Shown piece by piece: positions 49,942 through 57,453 of a stretch of 58,777 nucleotides of DNA (the stretch's first letter is position 1; each line of letters begins with the position of its first letter). The DNA comes from Patescibacteria group bacterium (GTDB lineage: Bacteria; Patescibacteriota; Patescibacteriia; Buchananbacterales; GWA2-38-13). The position numbers were made by a program, and so were the translations under genes. Where the stretch lies: assembly GCA_028712155.1 (NCBI GenBank), contig JAQTQO010000005.1, positions 1-58,777 on the forward strand, in the 5' to 3' direction. Under the pieces are notes generated by a model. That model did no database searches and was not told where the DNA came from. It was given only the letters and a program-made list of their open reading frames with translations.

Positions 49942-50165
49942 TCTTGCACTTTGGTATTGGTGGGATTGGAGGCAGTCCGAGAGCGGATTTTGCAGCGAAC
50001 CCTAATGGTTGGCTGAATAATTTACTCTCGGACACTTCTTTTCTCTTCAAGTCTCTCCTGCCCTCCCAGCTCACTGGAGGGCCTCTCCTCTTCATGGACG
50101 GTGTTGGTGTCTCACCCACGCCACACCACGCTCCGGGCGTCCCCTAAAAAGGACGCCCTTTATAT
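49942..50165 (+). ncRNA. structured small RNA candidate between the membrane-protein gene and dnaX
   Basis: About 220 nt between the promoter and terminator GGGCGTCC-CCTAAAAA-GGACGCCC then TTTATATTT (50137-50165). Helices: GTCCGAGAG/CTCTCGGAC and GCCCTCC/GGAGGGC. A TTG-initiated ORF of 67 codons is not supported by a ribosome site. In other bacteria the SRP RNA gene sits next to dnaX, but the SRP signature is absent here. Confidence 0.55.
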
Positions 50166-50236
50166 TTCTTGAGCCCTGGGGCGCAGGTGGCCGTTTGCTC
50201 ATCCCGCACACGGGGTGTACAATTGTCCTGCTAGGT

Positions 50237-51892
50237 ATGGCAACTTCATTATATCGCAAGCATCGGCCGCAGCGGTTCAAAGATATTTCCGGGCAGCGGC
50301 ATATCTTGGCGACGCTTGAGCGGCAGCTGGAAACCGACCGCGTGGCGCACGCGTATCTTTTCGCGGGGCCGCGCGGCACCGGCAAAACCACCACGTCGAG
50401 GATCCTGGCGAAGGCCGTGAACTGTCTGGAACGCAAGGCCGGCAGCATCGAACCGTGTAACGAGTGCGAGGCGTGCGTCAGTATCACCGCCGGTAACGCC
50501 CTTGACGTACTGGAGATCGATGCGGCTTCCCACACCGGCGTAGACCACGTGCGCGAGCACATCATCGGCAACAGCCGGGTGTCACCGACGCGTTTGCGGC
50601 GCAAAGTGTTCATCATCGACGAGGTGCACATGCTCAGCATTGCCGCGTTCAATGCGCTGTTGAAAACGCTCGAGGAGCCGCCCGGTAATGTGCTGTTCGT
50701 GCTGGCAACCACCGAGGTCAGCAAGTTGCCCGAGACCATCATCAGCCGGTGCCAGCGCTTTGATTTCAAAAAAATTTCCGCCGAGGATATCATTGAACGG
50801 CTGGCCGCGCTGGTGCAGCGCGAAGGCCGGCACGTTGACCGCGCGGTTTTGGAGGCGATCGCGGCGAACGCCGACGGTTCGGTGCGCGACGCCGAGAGCT
50901 TGCTGGAACAAGTGCTCGCGCTCGGCGATGATCCCGTGACGATCGATCAGGCGCGTTTGGTCATCCCGTATTCCGATGCGGCAGTCGTGCTGGAGTTCGT
51001 CGGGCATCTGGCCGCGCGTCAGCTCACCCCGGCGCTGGAGCAGGTGAATCGTTTGGCGGCCGACGGCGTTGACCTGCCGCATTTCGCGGTGGAGGTCGCG
51101 CAGTGGCTGCGCGCCGTGCTGTTGCTGAAGTGCGGCGTCCGTTTGCCTGATGTCAGTTCGGCGCTGACCGCCGCGCAACTGCAGGAGCTGGCAAAAATCT
51201 CCGAGCGCCTCACGCTGCCGGCCCTCGTATCCGTGCTGACGGCGTGGACGGTGCGGGCGGGCGAACTCAAACACGCAACCGTACCGCAGCTCCCGCTTGA
51301 GCTGGCGATCGTGGAAATTTGCGTTCCGGCCGGTGCGCCGGAGGCCCCGCTGATACAAACGGAAACGATTTTGCACGCGCACACGCCGCCGGCGGTATCC
51401 GCGGCGGCAGGCGTTGTGGCGCAAAAAAAACCGGGCCGAACGGCAAAGTCCGGTGAAGCAAAGAAACCCGCCGCAGCAAATGCCAAAGTTCGAGCGACAG
51501 CGCCCAAAGAGGCGCCGGCCCCGGTAGAACCGGCTGGGGAAACGACGGCCGCGCCGGCCGTGCAGCTCGAGCAGATCCAGCAGCAGTGGATCGAGATGCT
51601 GGGACGCGTGAAGACGCAAAATTACAGCCTGTTTTCGCTGCTGCGCGTGATGCGTCCCATGCTGGTGACCGGGAACGTCGTGCGCCTCGGTGTGGCGTAC
51701 GGTTTTCATCTCGAGCGCGTTTCCGAACTCAAGAACCGGGTGATCGTCGAGCGCGTACTGACCGAGATGTTCGGCGTACCGCTGCGCATTGAGCCGGTGG
51801 TTGTGCCGGATATCGGCAAGCCGACGTACGCGGCCGAGGACAGCCAGTTCCAGTCGCTGCTCGAGAATTTCGGCGGAAAAGTCGTGGAATAG
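50237..51892 (+). CDS. dnaX: DNA polymerase III subunit gamma/tau
   Basis: 551 residues from the ATG at 50237. RKHRPQRFKDISGQ at the start, Walker A AGPRGTGKTTTSRIL near 43-57, the four-Cys zinc motif (CLERK..CNECEACVSI, near 62-80), DEVHMLS near 130 and SRCQRFDFKKIS near 172. An Ala/Pro/Lys-rich linker (about 395-445) precedes the short C-terminal domain. It is the clamp loader subunit. The promoter TACAAT lies close to the ATG; a frameshift-site for a short gamma form is not obvious. Confidence 0.95.
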   Translation: MATSLYRKHRPQRFKDISGQRHILATLERQLETDRVAHAYLFAGPRGTGKTTTSRILAKAVNCLERKAGSIEPCNECEACVSITAGNALDVLEIDAASHTGVDHVREHIIGNSRVSPTRLRRKVFIIDEVHMLSIAAFNALLKTLEEPPGNVLFVLATTEVSKLPETIISRCQRFDFKKISAEDIIERLAALVQREGRHVDRAVLEAIAANADGSVRDAESLLEQVLALGDDPVTIDQARLVIPYSDAAVVLEFVGHLAARQLTPALEQVNRLAADGVDLPHFAVEVAQWLRAVLLLKCGVRLPDVSSALTAAQLQELAKISERLTLPALVSVLTAWTVRAGELKHATVPQLPLELAIVEICVPAGAPEAPLIQTETILHAHTPPAVSAAAGVVAQKKPGRTAKSGEAKKPAAANAKVRATAPKEAPAPVEPAGETTAAPAVQLEQIQQQWIEMLGRVKTQNYSLFSLLRVMRPMLVTGNVVRLGVAYGFHLERVSELKNRVIVERVLTEMFGVPLRIEPVVVPDIGKPTYAAEDSQFQSLLENFGGKVVE

Positions 51893-51919
51893 TCTGGGCT
51901 GCTTCAATAATGAATCTCA

Positions 51920-51949
51920 AAAGCGCGCCGGTGTGCACCGGCGCGCTTA
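51920..51949. terminator. bidirectional terminator
   Basis: AAGCGCGCCGGT-GTGC-ACCGGCGCGCTT between the convergent dnaX and MFS genes. Confidence 0.8.
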
Positions 51950-51965
51950 TCGTTGTGGGTTGCGT

Positions 51966-53129
51966 TTAGTTGGTATCTTGCAGCCGCATCGCCGGCCACA
52001 GGGCGGCCAGCATGAGCAGCGCCAGGAGCAAGAAAATATGGAGGAGCGGAAGGAAGCTCAATACGATGGCGGAAAACAGCGCGCCGATAAGCCACCCGGC
52101 CGGGCCGAGGTTACGGTAGAGATTAATCAGGTCAACGTCGCGCCGGTCAACTTGTTTGAAGAAGTACGTTTCCTGCATGCATTCCACCAGGGCCGCCCCG
52201 ACGCGGGTCGCGAACAAAATCGCCGCCCACACGAGCGGATTGTTTGAGGTGGTGAAAAAAATTATTCCGGTGGTTACGGCCATGATCACAAAACCGGCAA
52301 TCATCATTTCCTGTTCGCCGAGGTAGCGGTCGGCGATCCGTCCGGCCGGCGGTTGCACGAAAAGGAAGGGGAGCAGCATGACCGTCATAATCCAACCGAT
52401 CGTCGGCCAGCCGAAGCCAAGGTTGCTGTGGAGGTAAAAGGGGATATACATCACCATGATGAAGTAAAAAAAACGAAGCGCGAGTGCAAGGAGGAACAGG
52501 CGCGGCAGATTCGGATTTGACCGCACCGCTGCGAAAAGCCGCCGCGGGGTGCGGCTTGAGTAACGAAAATGGTCGCGCAGGTGGTGTTTCTGGGCCATGA
52601 GGACGGCGATGGCAGGGAGCAGGGAAACCGCCGCGGCGCAGAAAACGAGCGGGTAGCGGTTGCTCGCCGCCAGCCATCCCATCGCCACCGGCGCCGCCGC
52701 CCACGCGATGTTTGCCGCCAGCAGCAGGTTGGCGCGGATTCTCCCGGTATGGCGGTCGTCGGAAATGTCTTCTAAAAATACGTCGATGTTGATGGCCAAG
52801 AGCGACGCGGGGATGTAGTAGGCGGCAAAAACGGTGAGGGCCACCCAGCGCTGTTGCGCCACTGCCAGCGCCAGCAAGCCGAGCACCGTGAGCGAAAGCG
52901 CCGTCAGCATTACGCGGTAGTTGCTGAAGCGCCGGATGAGCGACGGGTAGTACCAGGCGACCGGCAGCACGACGGCGTTCGACACGGCCAAACACACCCC
53001 GATGTATTGCACCGAGACAAACTGCCCGAGGTACGACGATTCCATGTAGGACGGCAGCGCCCAGGACAAGGCCAGCAGGAAATTCAAAAGGTAGATGAGG
53101 TGGAATGCCCGGGGGTTGCGGCGGAGCAT
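51966..53129 (-). CDS. MFS transporter
   Basis: 387 residues with 11-12 membrane segments and the usual central loop near 190-205 (RYSSRTPRRLFAAVRS). The MFS loop 2-3 signature is weak (SLIRRFSNYRVML). The substrate is unknown. No signal for a partner. The gene is followed on the same strand, 10 nt upstream in coordinates, by the EamA gene, so both may be transcribed together from the 53565 side. Confidence 0.85.
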   Translation of the reverse strand: MLRRNPRAFHLIYLLNFLLALSWALPSYMESSYLGQFVSVQYIGVCLAVSNAVVLPVAWYYPSLIRRFSNYRVMLTALSLTVLGLLALAVAQQRWVALTVFAAYYIPASLLAINIDVFLEDISDDRHTGRIRANLLLAANIAWAAAPVAMGWLAASNRYPLVFCAAAVSLLPAIAVLMAQKHHLRDHFRYSSRTPRRLFAAVRSNPNLPRLFLLALALRFFYFIMVMYIPFYLHSNLGFGWPTIGWIMTVMLLPFLFVQPPAGRIADRYLGEQEMMIAGFVIMAVTTGIIFFTTSNNPLVWAAILFATRVGAALVECMQETYFFKQVDRRDVDLINLYRNLGPAGWLIGALFSAIVLSFLPLLHIFLLLALLMLAALWPAMRLQDTN

Positions 53130-53139
53130 GGAGAAAAGG

Positions 53140-53565
53140 TTAGCGCCAGGCCATCAGGATGGCGCCGGCCGTCAGCAGGATCGCGCCGACGCCGGATTTC
53201 CAGGTCAGGTGTTCGCCCAGCACCAGGAGCGCCAATATCAGCACGAACACGACGCTCAAGCGGTCGAGTGCGGCTACGCCGGATGCCGGACCGCTGCGAA
53301 GGGCGAGGAAGTAGCACAGCCAGGAAAGCGCGCCGGCAATGCCGGACAGCACGATGAAAGTGAACGCCTTGCCGTGGATCTGGTTGATGAACTGCGATTT
53401 GCCCAGCGCCGCCGACGTGAGGGTCAAAAAAACCGCCATGATAATGGCGCGTACCGTCGTTGCCAGCGTGGTGTCAACGCCGTTGATCCCGATTTTGGCG
53501 GCGACCGCAACCAGCGCCGCAAAGATCGCCGACAAAAGTGCGTAGATAACCCAGGCGGGAAACAT
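53140..53565 (-). CDS. EamA/DMT-family half transporter
   Basis: 141 residues with five hydrophobic segments: one EamA domain (start PAWVIYALLSAIFAALVAVAAK, end LTWKSGVGAILLTAGAILMAW). Full DMT proteins have two such domains in tandem; a single-domain form would need to dimerise. The substrate is unknown. It overlaps nothing and lies 11 nt from the MFS gene. Confidence 0.85.
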   Translation of the reverse strand: MFPAWVIYALLSAIFAALVAVAAKIGINGVDTTLATTVRAIIMAVFLTLTSAALGKSQFINQIHGKAFTFIVLSGIAGALSWLCYFLALRSGPASGVAALDRLSVVFVLILALLVLGEHLTWKSGVGAILLTAGAILMAWR

Positions 53566-53627
53566 ACAGCTTCAGTATAGCATACGATACGCGCGGTTTC
53601 ATTCCCGGTGTGCCGGGGACAAACACA

Positions 53628-53654
53628 AAAACGCCATACTCGGCGTATGGCGTT
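53628..53654 (-). terminator. terminator of the 53672-54016 gene
   Basis: AACGCCATAC-TCG-GCGTATGGCGTT hairpin with T5 on the minus strand. Confidence 0.85.
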
Positions 53655-53671
53655 GGTGAAGGTCGGAGGGG

Positions 53672-54016
53672 TCAGGCTTTTGTAATCAGGACAAACAGCG
53701 CCGCGGCAACCAGAAAGCAGAAGAAAAATATCAGCCACAAAGCGCTCCAGAGCAAGATTTTCAGCGCCTCAAGCATTCTCCCCCTGGAGAATATGTAGAC
53801 CGGGTAAAGGAAAATAATGGATCCACAGATGAGCGCGGAAATGACGAATGCGAGCAGGAAAAGGATGATGCTGAAAACCGGCTGCGGCTGAACGTTTTGG
53901 TTTTTCAAGTGCTCCAAAAACATTTGTGCGGTCAGCGCAAAAGCGCCGACGTAGGCCGTGAGCCCGGCGGCCTGGAGCAGGCCGATAAATAACGGGGTTA
54001 TTTTGAAGCGCGGCAT
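53672..54016 (-). CDS. small four-helix membrane protein, unknown
   Basis: 114 residues from the ATG at 54016. Three or four membrane segments (about 9-28, 43-66, 84-110), linked by short loops with HLKNQNVQPQPVF. No family recognised. Its start overlaps the end of the upstream DUF1801-like gene by 19 nt, so the two are probably translated together. The terminator at 53628 ends the pair. Confidence 0.6.
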   Translation of the reverse strand: MPRFKITPLFIGLLQAAGLTAYVGAFALTAQMFLEHLKNQNVQPQPVFSIILFLLAFVISALICGSIIFLYPVYIFSRGRMLEALKILLWSALWLIFFFCFLVAAALFVLITKA

Positions 54017-54369
54017 ATTGATGGTGAATGTGAGCAATTACATTTTGCTATTTTGGCTATTTTCAATAACTGAACAATGCGTTGCTCGTTGATATCTTTC
54101 AGTGAATATATCTTTATATGCCGCATCATTCTACCTCTTCCCTCAAACAAACTCAATTCTTTCTTCGGTAATCCCTGAACACCAAATCCCAGATTGATGT
54201 GACTTTTCTGGGCAGCTACGTAGTATATTTTTCCGTACCATAGAGCACCCAGCCACATTTTTTCCGTAATGCCTGGAAAAGTATTTAATATTATCCGACG
54301 CAATGTGCGGCAGATTTTTCGATGCGGCGTTCTCTGTTTCCTAAGGTACTCGTTCACCTCTTCTGTCAT
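53998..54369 (-). CDS. YdhG/DUF1801-like protein
   Basis: 123 residues from the ATG at 54369. EEVNEYLRKQRTPHRKICRTLRRIILNTFPGITEKMWLGALWYG is the characteristic start of the DUF1801 (YdhG, frataxin-like fold) family, followed by KIYYVAAQKSHINLGFG and a conserved LKDINEQRIVQLLK helix. Function unknown. The last residues include three Cys (CNCSHSPSIC). Base composition is more AT-rich than its neighbours, which may indicate recent acquisition. Confidence 0.8.
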   Translation of the reverse strand: MTEEVNEYLRKQRTPHRKICRTLRRIILNTFPGITEKMWLGALWYGKIYYVAAQKSHINLGFGVQGLPKKELSLFEGRGRMMRHIKIYSLKDINEQRIVQLLKIAKIAKCNCSHSPSICRASK

Positions 54370-54435
54370 ATCCTTCAATCTTACCAAAAAACCGCCGGTC
54401 AGGCGATTTTTGATTGCTCGAGGGAAATTGAGATC

Positions 54436-54527
54436 GCCCGCACGCCTCGGGGGCAGGGATTCGAACCCCGATTCTTAGGTTCAGAGCCTAATGTCCTGCC
54501 GTTAGACGACCCCCGAGGTGTGCGGGC
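54436..54527. repeat. inverted repeat enclosing tRNA-Gln
   Basis: GCCCGCACGCC (54436-54446) pairs with GGTGTGCGGGC (54517-54527), 10 of 11 positions. It stacks directly on the tRNA acceptor stem, giving a helix of about 18 bp. Confidence 0.75.
54446..54516 (-). tRNA. tRNA-Gln (anticodon CUG)
   Basis: Acceptor TCGGGGG/CCCCCGA with U1-A72 typical of tRNA-Gln, discriminator G, D arm GTCT..GGAC, anticodon stem TTAGG/CCTAA with loop CTCTGAA giving CUG, and T arm CGGGG-TTCGAAT-CCCTG. CCA is not encoded. The minus-strand promoter TTGACT-17-TATTCT (54583-54555 region) fits a start near 54550. Confidence 0.9.
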
Positions 54528-54598
54528 GACAAATATTCAGTTTGATGCGGATGTAGCAAAGAATAATTGAAAAGAATTGAAAAGTCAACCGTAAACCA

Positions 54599-54622
54599 AA
54601 CGCCCCGCGTGCGCGGGGCGTT
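54599..54622 (-). terminator. terminator of the matrixin-like gene
   Basis: ACGCCCCGCG-TG-CGCGGGGCGT hairpin with a short TTTGGTTT tail on the minus strand. Confidence 0.7.
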
Positions 54623-54642
54623 GTTGCAATTTCTGCGTGTGT

Positions 54643-55485
54643 TTAGTACAGCGTGCTCACACCGGTGATATCGGGTGCTTCCAGAGACTGCTTGTTGGTT
54701 TCTCCGTAACCGGCGTAGCCGTACATGGTGACGGCCGAGCAGACCGTATTGTACTGATCGTTCAGCCCGACGCTGTGGCCGAGTTCGTGGGTGGCGATGT
54801 TGCCGAAATCCATCTTTCCCGCCGCACCGTCCGCCGACCAGGCGTATGCATTGTTGTACACCTGATCCCATTCCACGAGCACGCGGTTTGCCGCCGACCC
54901 GCCGAATACGCCCCACACGATGGTGACGGCAATCGTATTGCTGTCACTGATGCTGCCGAAATACACTTCGTTTTTTCCGTCCGGCGACGCGGTATCAGCC
55001 GTCAGCACGTCCGCAGTCTGCGTGCCATTCCCCAAAATGTCGATGACGCTGGAACCGTCCGCCGTGCCGTCAGCGGCGTCTTCCCAGTTTGCGATATCGC
55101 CGGTGAGGTTGGTGAAAACAAAATTTCCATCCAACCCGCTGCCGTTCGCGGGGTTCACCGCCCACGGTTCAACCGCTTTCCATTTCGCGCCTTTGGCCAG
55201 AAACCCGTAGCAGGCAACGGGCTTACTCCCGGGGCCGCTTGGTTTGGCCTGGTTATCCTTGTAATGGATAATCGCGTAGCCTTCAACCATTTTTCCGCTC
55301 ACCGGGTCAACCGCAGGCCCCAGGGAAATTACCGGGGAGTGGTCGGCTGCCGCAGGCAGGAGCAATGTTTTTTCAACGCCCGGCGTATGCAGGCGGGTGG
55401 TGACGAAGTTCGGCGTGGCCCACGCCGCGCCGGCGGAAAGACAGAGCCCGAGCGCCACCATGATCGCGATGGTCTTTTGTCGCAT
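54643..55485 (-). CDS. secreted matrixin-like metalloprotease
   Basis: 280 residues. A signal peptide (cleavage near AWATP, residue 24), then a beta-rich region and the zinc site HELGHSVGLND near 236-246 followed by the Met-turn SAVTMYGY near 253. The third ligand position is Asp (HExxHxxGxxD), as in snapalysin-type and some matrixin relatives, rather than the usual His. TPGVEKTLLLPAAADHS and VIHYKD precede it. It is predicted to be exported and to cut an external protein. Short spacing to the zinc-ribbon gene suggests no shared operon. Confidence 0.8.
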   Translation of the reverse strand: MRQKTIAIMVALGLCLSAGAAWATPNFVTTRLHTPGVEKTLLLPAAADHSPVISLGPAVDPVSGKMVEGYAIIHYKDNQAKPSGPGSKPVACYGFLAKGAKWKAVEPWAVNPANGSGLDGNFVFTNLTGDIANWEDAADGTADGSSVIDILGNGTQTADVLTADTASPDGKNEVYFGSISDSNTIAVTIVWGVFGGSAANRVLVEWDQVYNNAYAWSADGAAGKMDFGNIATHELGHSVGLNDQYNTVCSAVTMYGYAGYGETNKQSLEAPDITGVSTLY

Positions 55486-55527
55486 AAAGGTTTCCCGTTA
55501 ATGATAAATGTGGTTAAATTTTTTCGG

Positions 55528-55794
55528 TTAACTTTCCCAGCGCTTGAGTTTCGGTATCATTTCCTTGGAGCGCTGGCGGGCTTCCTCAAGCGGGATACCG
55601 AGGTGGTTGGTCATATGCCGGACCGATTCTTCGATCATCTGCTCGACGGTCAGTTCAGGGTTGGTGAACGCGCCGTCTTTGAAGCAGAACCGGCACCATT
55701 CGCGGTTTACCGACCCGTCGGCGTTCGAGGCGAAAAAACCCGGATCCAGCGGCATGCTGCAGCTTTGGCAGCGGATGGTACGGTCCATAGGCAT
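55528..55794 (-). CDS. zinc-ribbon domain protein (PF12674-like)
   Basis: 88 residues from the ATG at 55794 (AAGGG upstream). CQSCSMPL near 9-16 and CRFCFKDGAFTNPELTVEQMIEE near 34-56 give the four zinc-ligand Cys and the conserved helix of the putative zinc ribbon family. Function unknown. It lies 11 nt from the EEP gene and is probably co-transcribed with it. Confidence 0.85.
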   Translation of the reverse strand: MPMDRTIRCQSCSMPLDPGFFASNADGSVNREWCRFCFKDGAFTNPELTVEQMIEESVRHMTNHLGIPLEEARQRSKEMIPKLKRWES

Positions 55795-55805
55795 AGATTG
55801 CACCC

Positions 55806-56582
55806 TTAAATTTTAAATTCGCAGATCAACGGGAGATGGTCGGAAACATCGACGGCGGGTTGGCGGTGTCCGGTGACCGTCACGCCATCGCTCACGAAGA
55901 TGAAGTCAACGACCGCGGTGGCATAACCGGTGCCTTTTGCTTTCCGGCCGACGTTGAAACTGGTCACCCGCCGGTCCGGCGCAAAGACGTTCACCAGGTG
56001 CCGGTCCAGATTGCCGATCGAGGTCGTGCCCTCGTTCACGTTGAAGTCGCCGCACAGCACCGCCGGCCGTTTGTCCCGGATATTGGTGTTGATGGTTTCC
56101 ACCATCGCCAGACGCCGCGGGTTATCCTGCCCGTGCGTGTCCCAGATGCCGTGTGTATTGAATACGTGCAAATGCGTACCTTTGACGTCGAGCACGACAT
56201 GCTGGAGGTTGCAGGGCATTTTGGTGAAATCCCGTTCATCATCCATGCGGCGTTCTTTGAACGGGAGGTCGAAGAAGAGCACTTCTTCGCGCATGATCGG
56301 ATAGCGCGAGAGTACGGCGTTGCCGTTCGGCACGGTAAAATTGGGGAACACATCGTTGTGGGTCGCGGCAAACGCGCGGTGGCGAAGACCGAGCGCGGCC
56401 CCCAGCACATCCATTGAGCAAAACCGGCGTTCCAGCAACGCATCATGGCCGTCGTAGGCTTCCTGGATCGCCAAAATGTCGGGCGATTCGGATATCAGGA
56501 ACGGCACCAGATTTTCCAGCAGGCGCCCGCCATTCCAGATGTTGCAGTGGATGAATTTCAGCGGTCGTTTTTCAGTCCCCAT
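55806..56582 (-). CDS. endonuclease/exonuclease/phosphatase-family protein
   Basis: 258 residues from the ATG at 56582. EEP motifs are complete: HCNIWNGG near 12, IQEAYDG near 39 (Glu metal ligand), NTHGIWD near 143, GDFNV near 170, and SDHLPLI near 248 (Asp-His). The family includes AP endonucleases, sphingomyelinases and phosphatases; the substrate is unknown. Cytosolic by sequence. Confidence 0.85.
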   Translation of the reverse strand: MGTEKRPLKFIHCNIWNGGRLLENLVPFLISESPDILAIQEAYDGHDALLERRFCSMDVLGAALGLRHRAFAATHNDVFPNFTVPNGNAVLSRYPIMREEVLFFDLPFKERRMDDERDFTKMPCNLQHVVLDVKGTHLHVFNTHGIWDTHGQDNPRRLAMVETINTNIRDKRPAVLCGDFNVNEGTTSIGNLDRHLVNVFAPDRRVTSFNVGRKAKGTGYATAVVDFIFVSDGVTVTGHRQPAVDVSDHLPLICEFKI

Positions 56583-56715
56583 ATAATATGAACAATGCCA
56601 CAAAATGCGGGGATGTCAATTCGCGGCTGCCGGTTCGCCGTGCGCTGTCAACGAGCAACGATCAGCCAGGCGTACCATGCCGATCGGGCGTGGTCCGCCC
56701 CCGCAGGACTGGCGG

Positions 56716-57453
56716 TTAAATTTGTTCCGCCACCACGACCAGCCGGTGAGCGCTGGAGAACAGGGGAGTGCAGGTGAAAAGGGTGAGCGTCGGGGTGACC
56801 GTCGGATTGAGGATCTCCACCTGGCTCGGCAGAACGATCTTTACTTCTTTCACGCGATAGTCGTACGTTTCATTATTCCACGTGACGGTGACGGAGTCGC
56901 CGACTTCCACCTGGTCCAAAAGGTAGAACGTGCGGGAGCTCGGCGGGCGATACAGCCAGCGGTGGCCGCCGATCACGGTATTGCTGCCCACATCCGGCGT
57001 CGAGGTTCCCGGAAGCCGCCACGCGCCTTGCCGAAGGGCGACGGCGCCGTTCAGACCCTCCGTAATGGGCATTGAGACGTTGATCTTCGGGATGACCAGG
57101 CGATTTCCCTTCACCGTTGTCCCTGCCGATTTCGGGGTTGGTTTGGGGGTCGGCGTCGGAGTCGGCGAAATGAATGGCGCGATCAGCGGCGTCAAAATCG
57201 TCCGGCGCGGACTCGGTTGCGGGGTCGCCGTCGGTTTCGCAACCGGTTTCGGCGATCGGGCCGGGGCAGCGGCGAGCACGCCAACCGGGCGGATGGTGAC
57301 GGCGGTATTCCAATGGTACGCGAGAATTCCCCAAAACGGGTAGACCAGCAGCACCGCGCTCGCGATAATCAGCGCGAGCGACCCGCGGCGCAGGAACCGC
57401 AGCCCGCGCGGTTGCCGGGGGAGGAAATTGACGCCAGTTATTGGTTGGACCAT
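56716..57453 (-). CDS. class E/D-type sortase
   Basis: 245 residues. One membrane helix (about 27-47), then a Pro/Thr-rich spacer (TPTPTPKPTPKS) crossing the wall, then the sortase barrel with VIGGHRWLYR near 158 (catalytic His), LFTCTP near 225 (Cys) and Arg in SSAHRLVV near 236. All three catalytic residues are present. It cleaves LPxTG substrates and joins them to an amine. The gene overlaps by 16 nt the end of the LPNTG protein gene, so this is its dedicated substrate. Confidence 0.92.
   Translation of the reverse strand: MVQPITGVNFLPRQPRGLRFLRRGSLALIIASAVLLVYPFWGILAYHWNTAVTIRPVGVLAAAPARSPKPVAKPTATPQPSPRRTILTPLIAPFISPTPTPTPKPTPKSAGTTVKGNRLVIPKINVSMPITEGLNGAVALRQGAWRLPGTSTPDVGSNTVIGGHRWLYRPPSSRTFYLLDQVEVGDSVTVTWNNETYDYRVKEVKIVLPSQVEILNPTVTPTLTLFTCTPLFSSAHRLVVVAEQI

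Noticed and set aside
49944-50147. 67-codon ORF upstream of dnaX
   Set aside because: It starts with TTG, has no ribosome-binding site and overlaps the helices of the RNA candidate.
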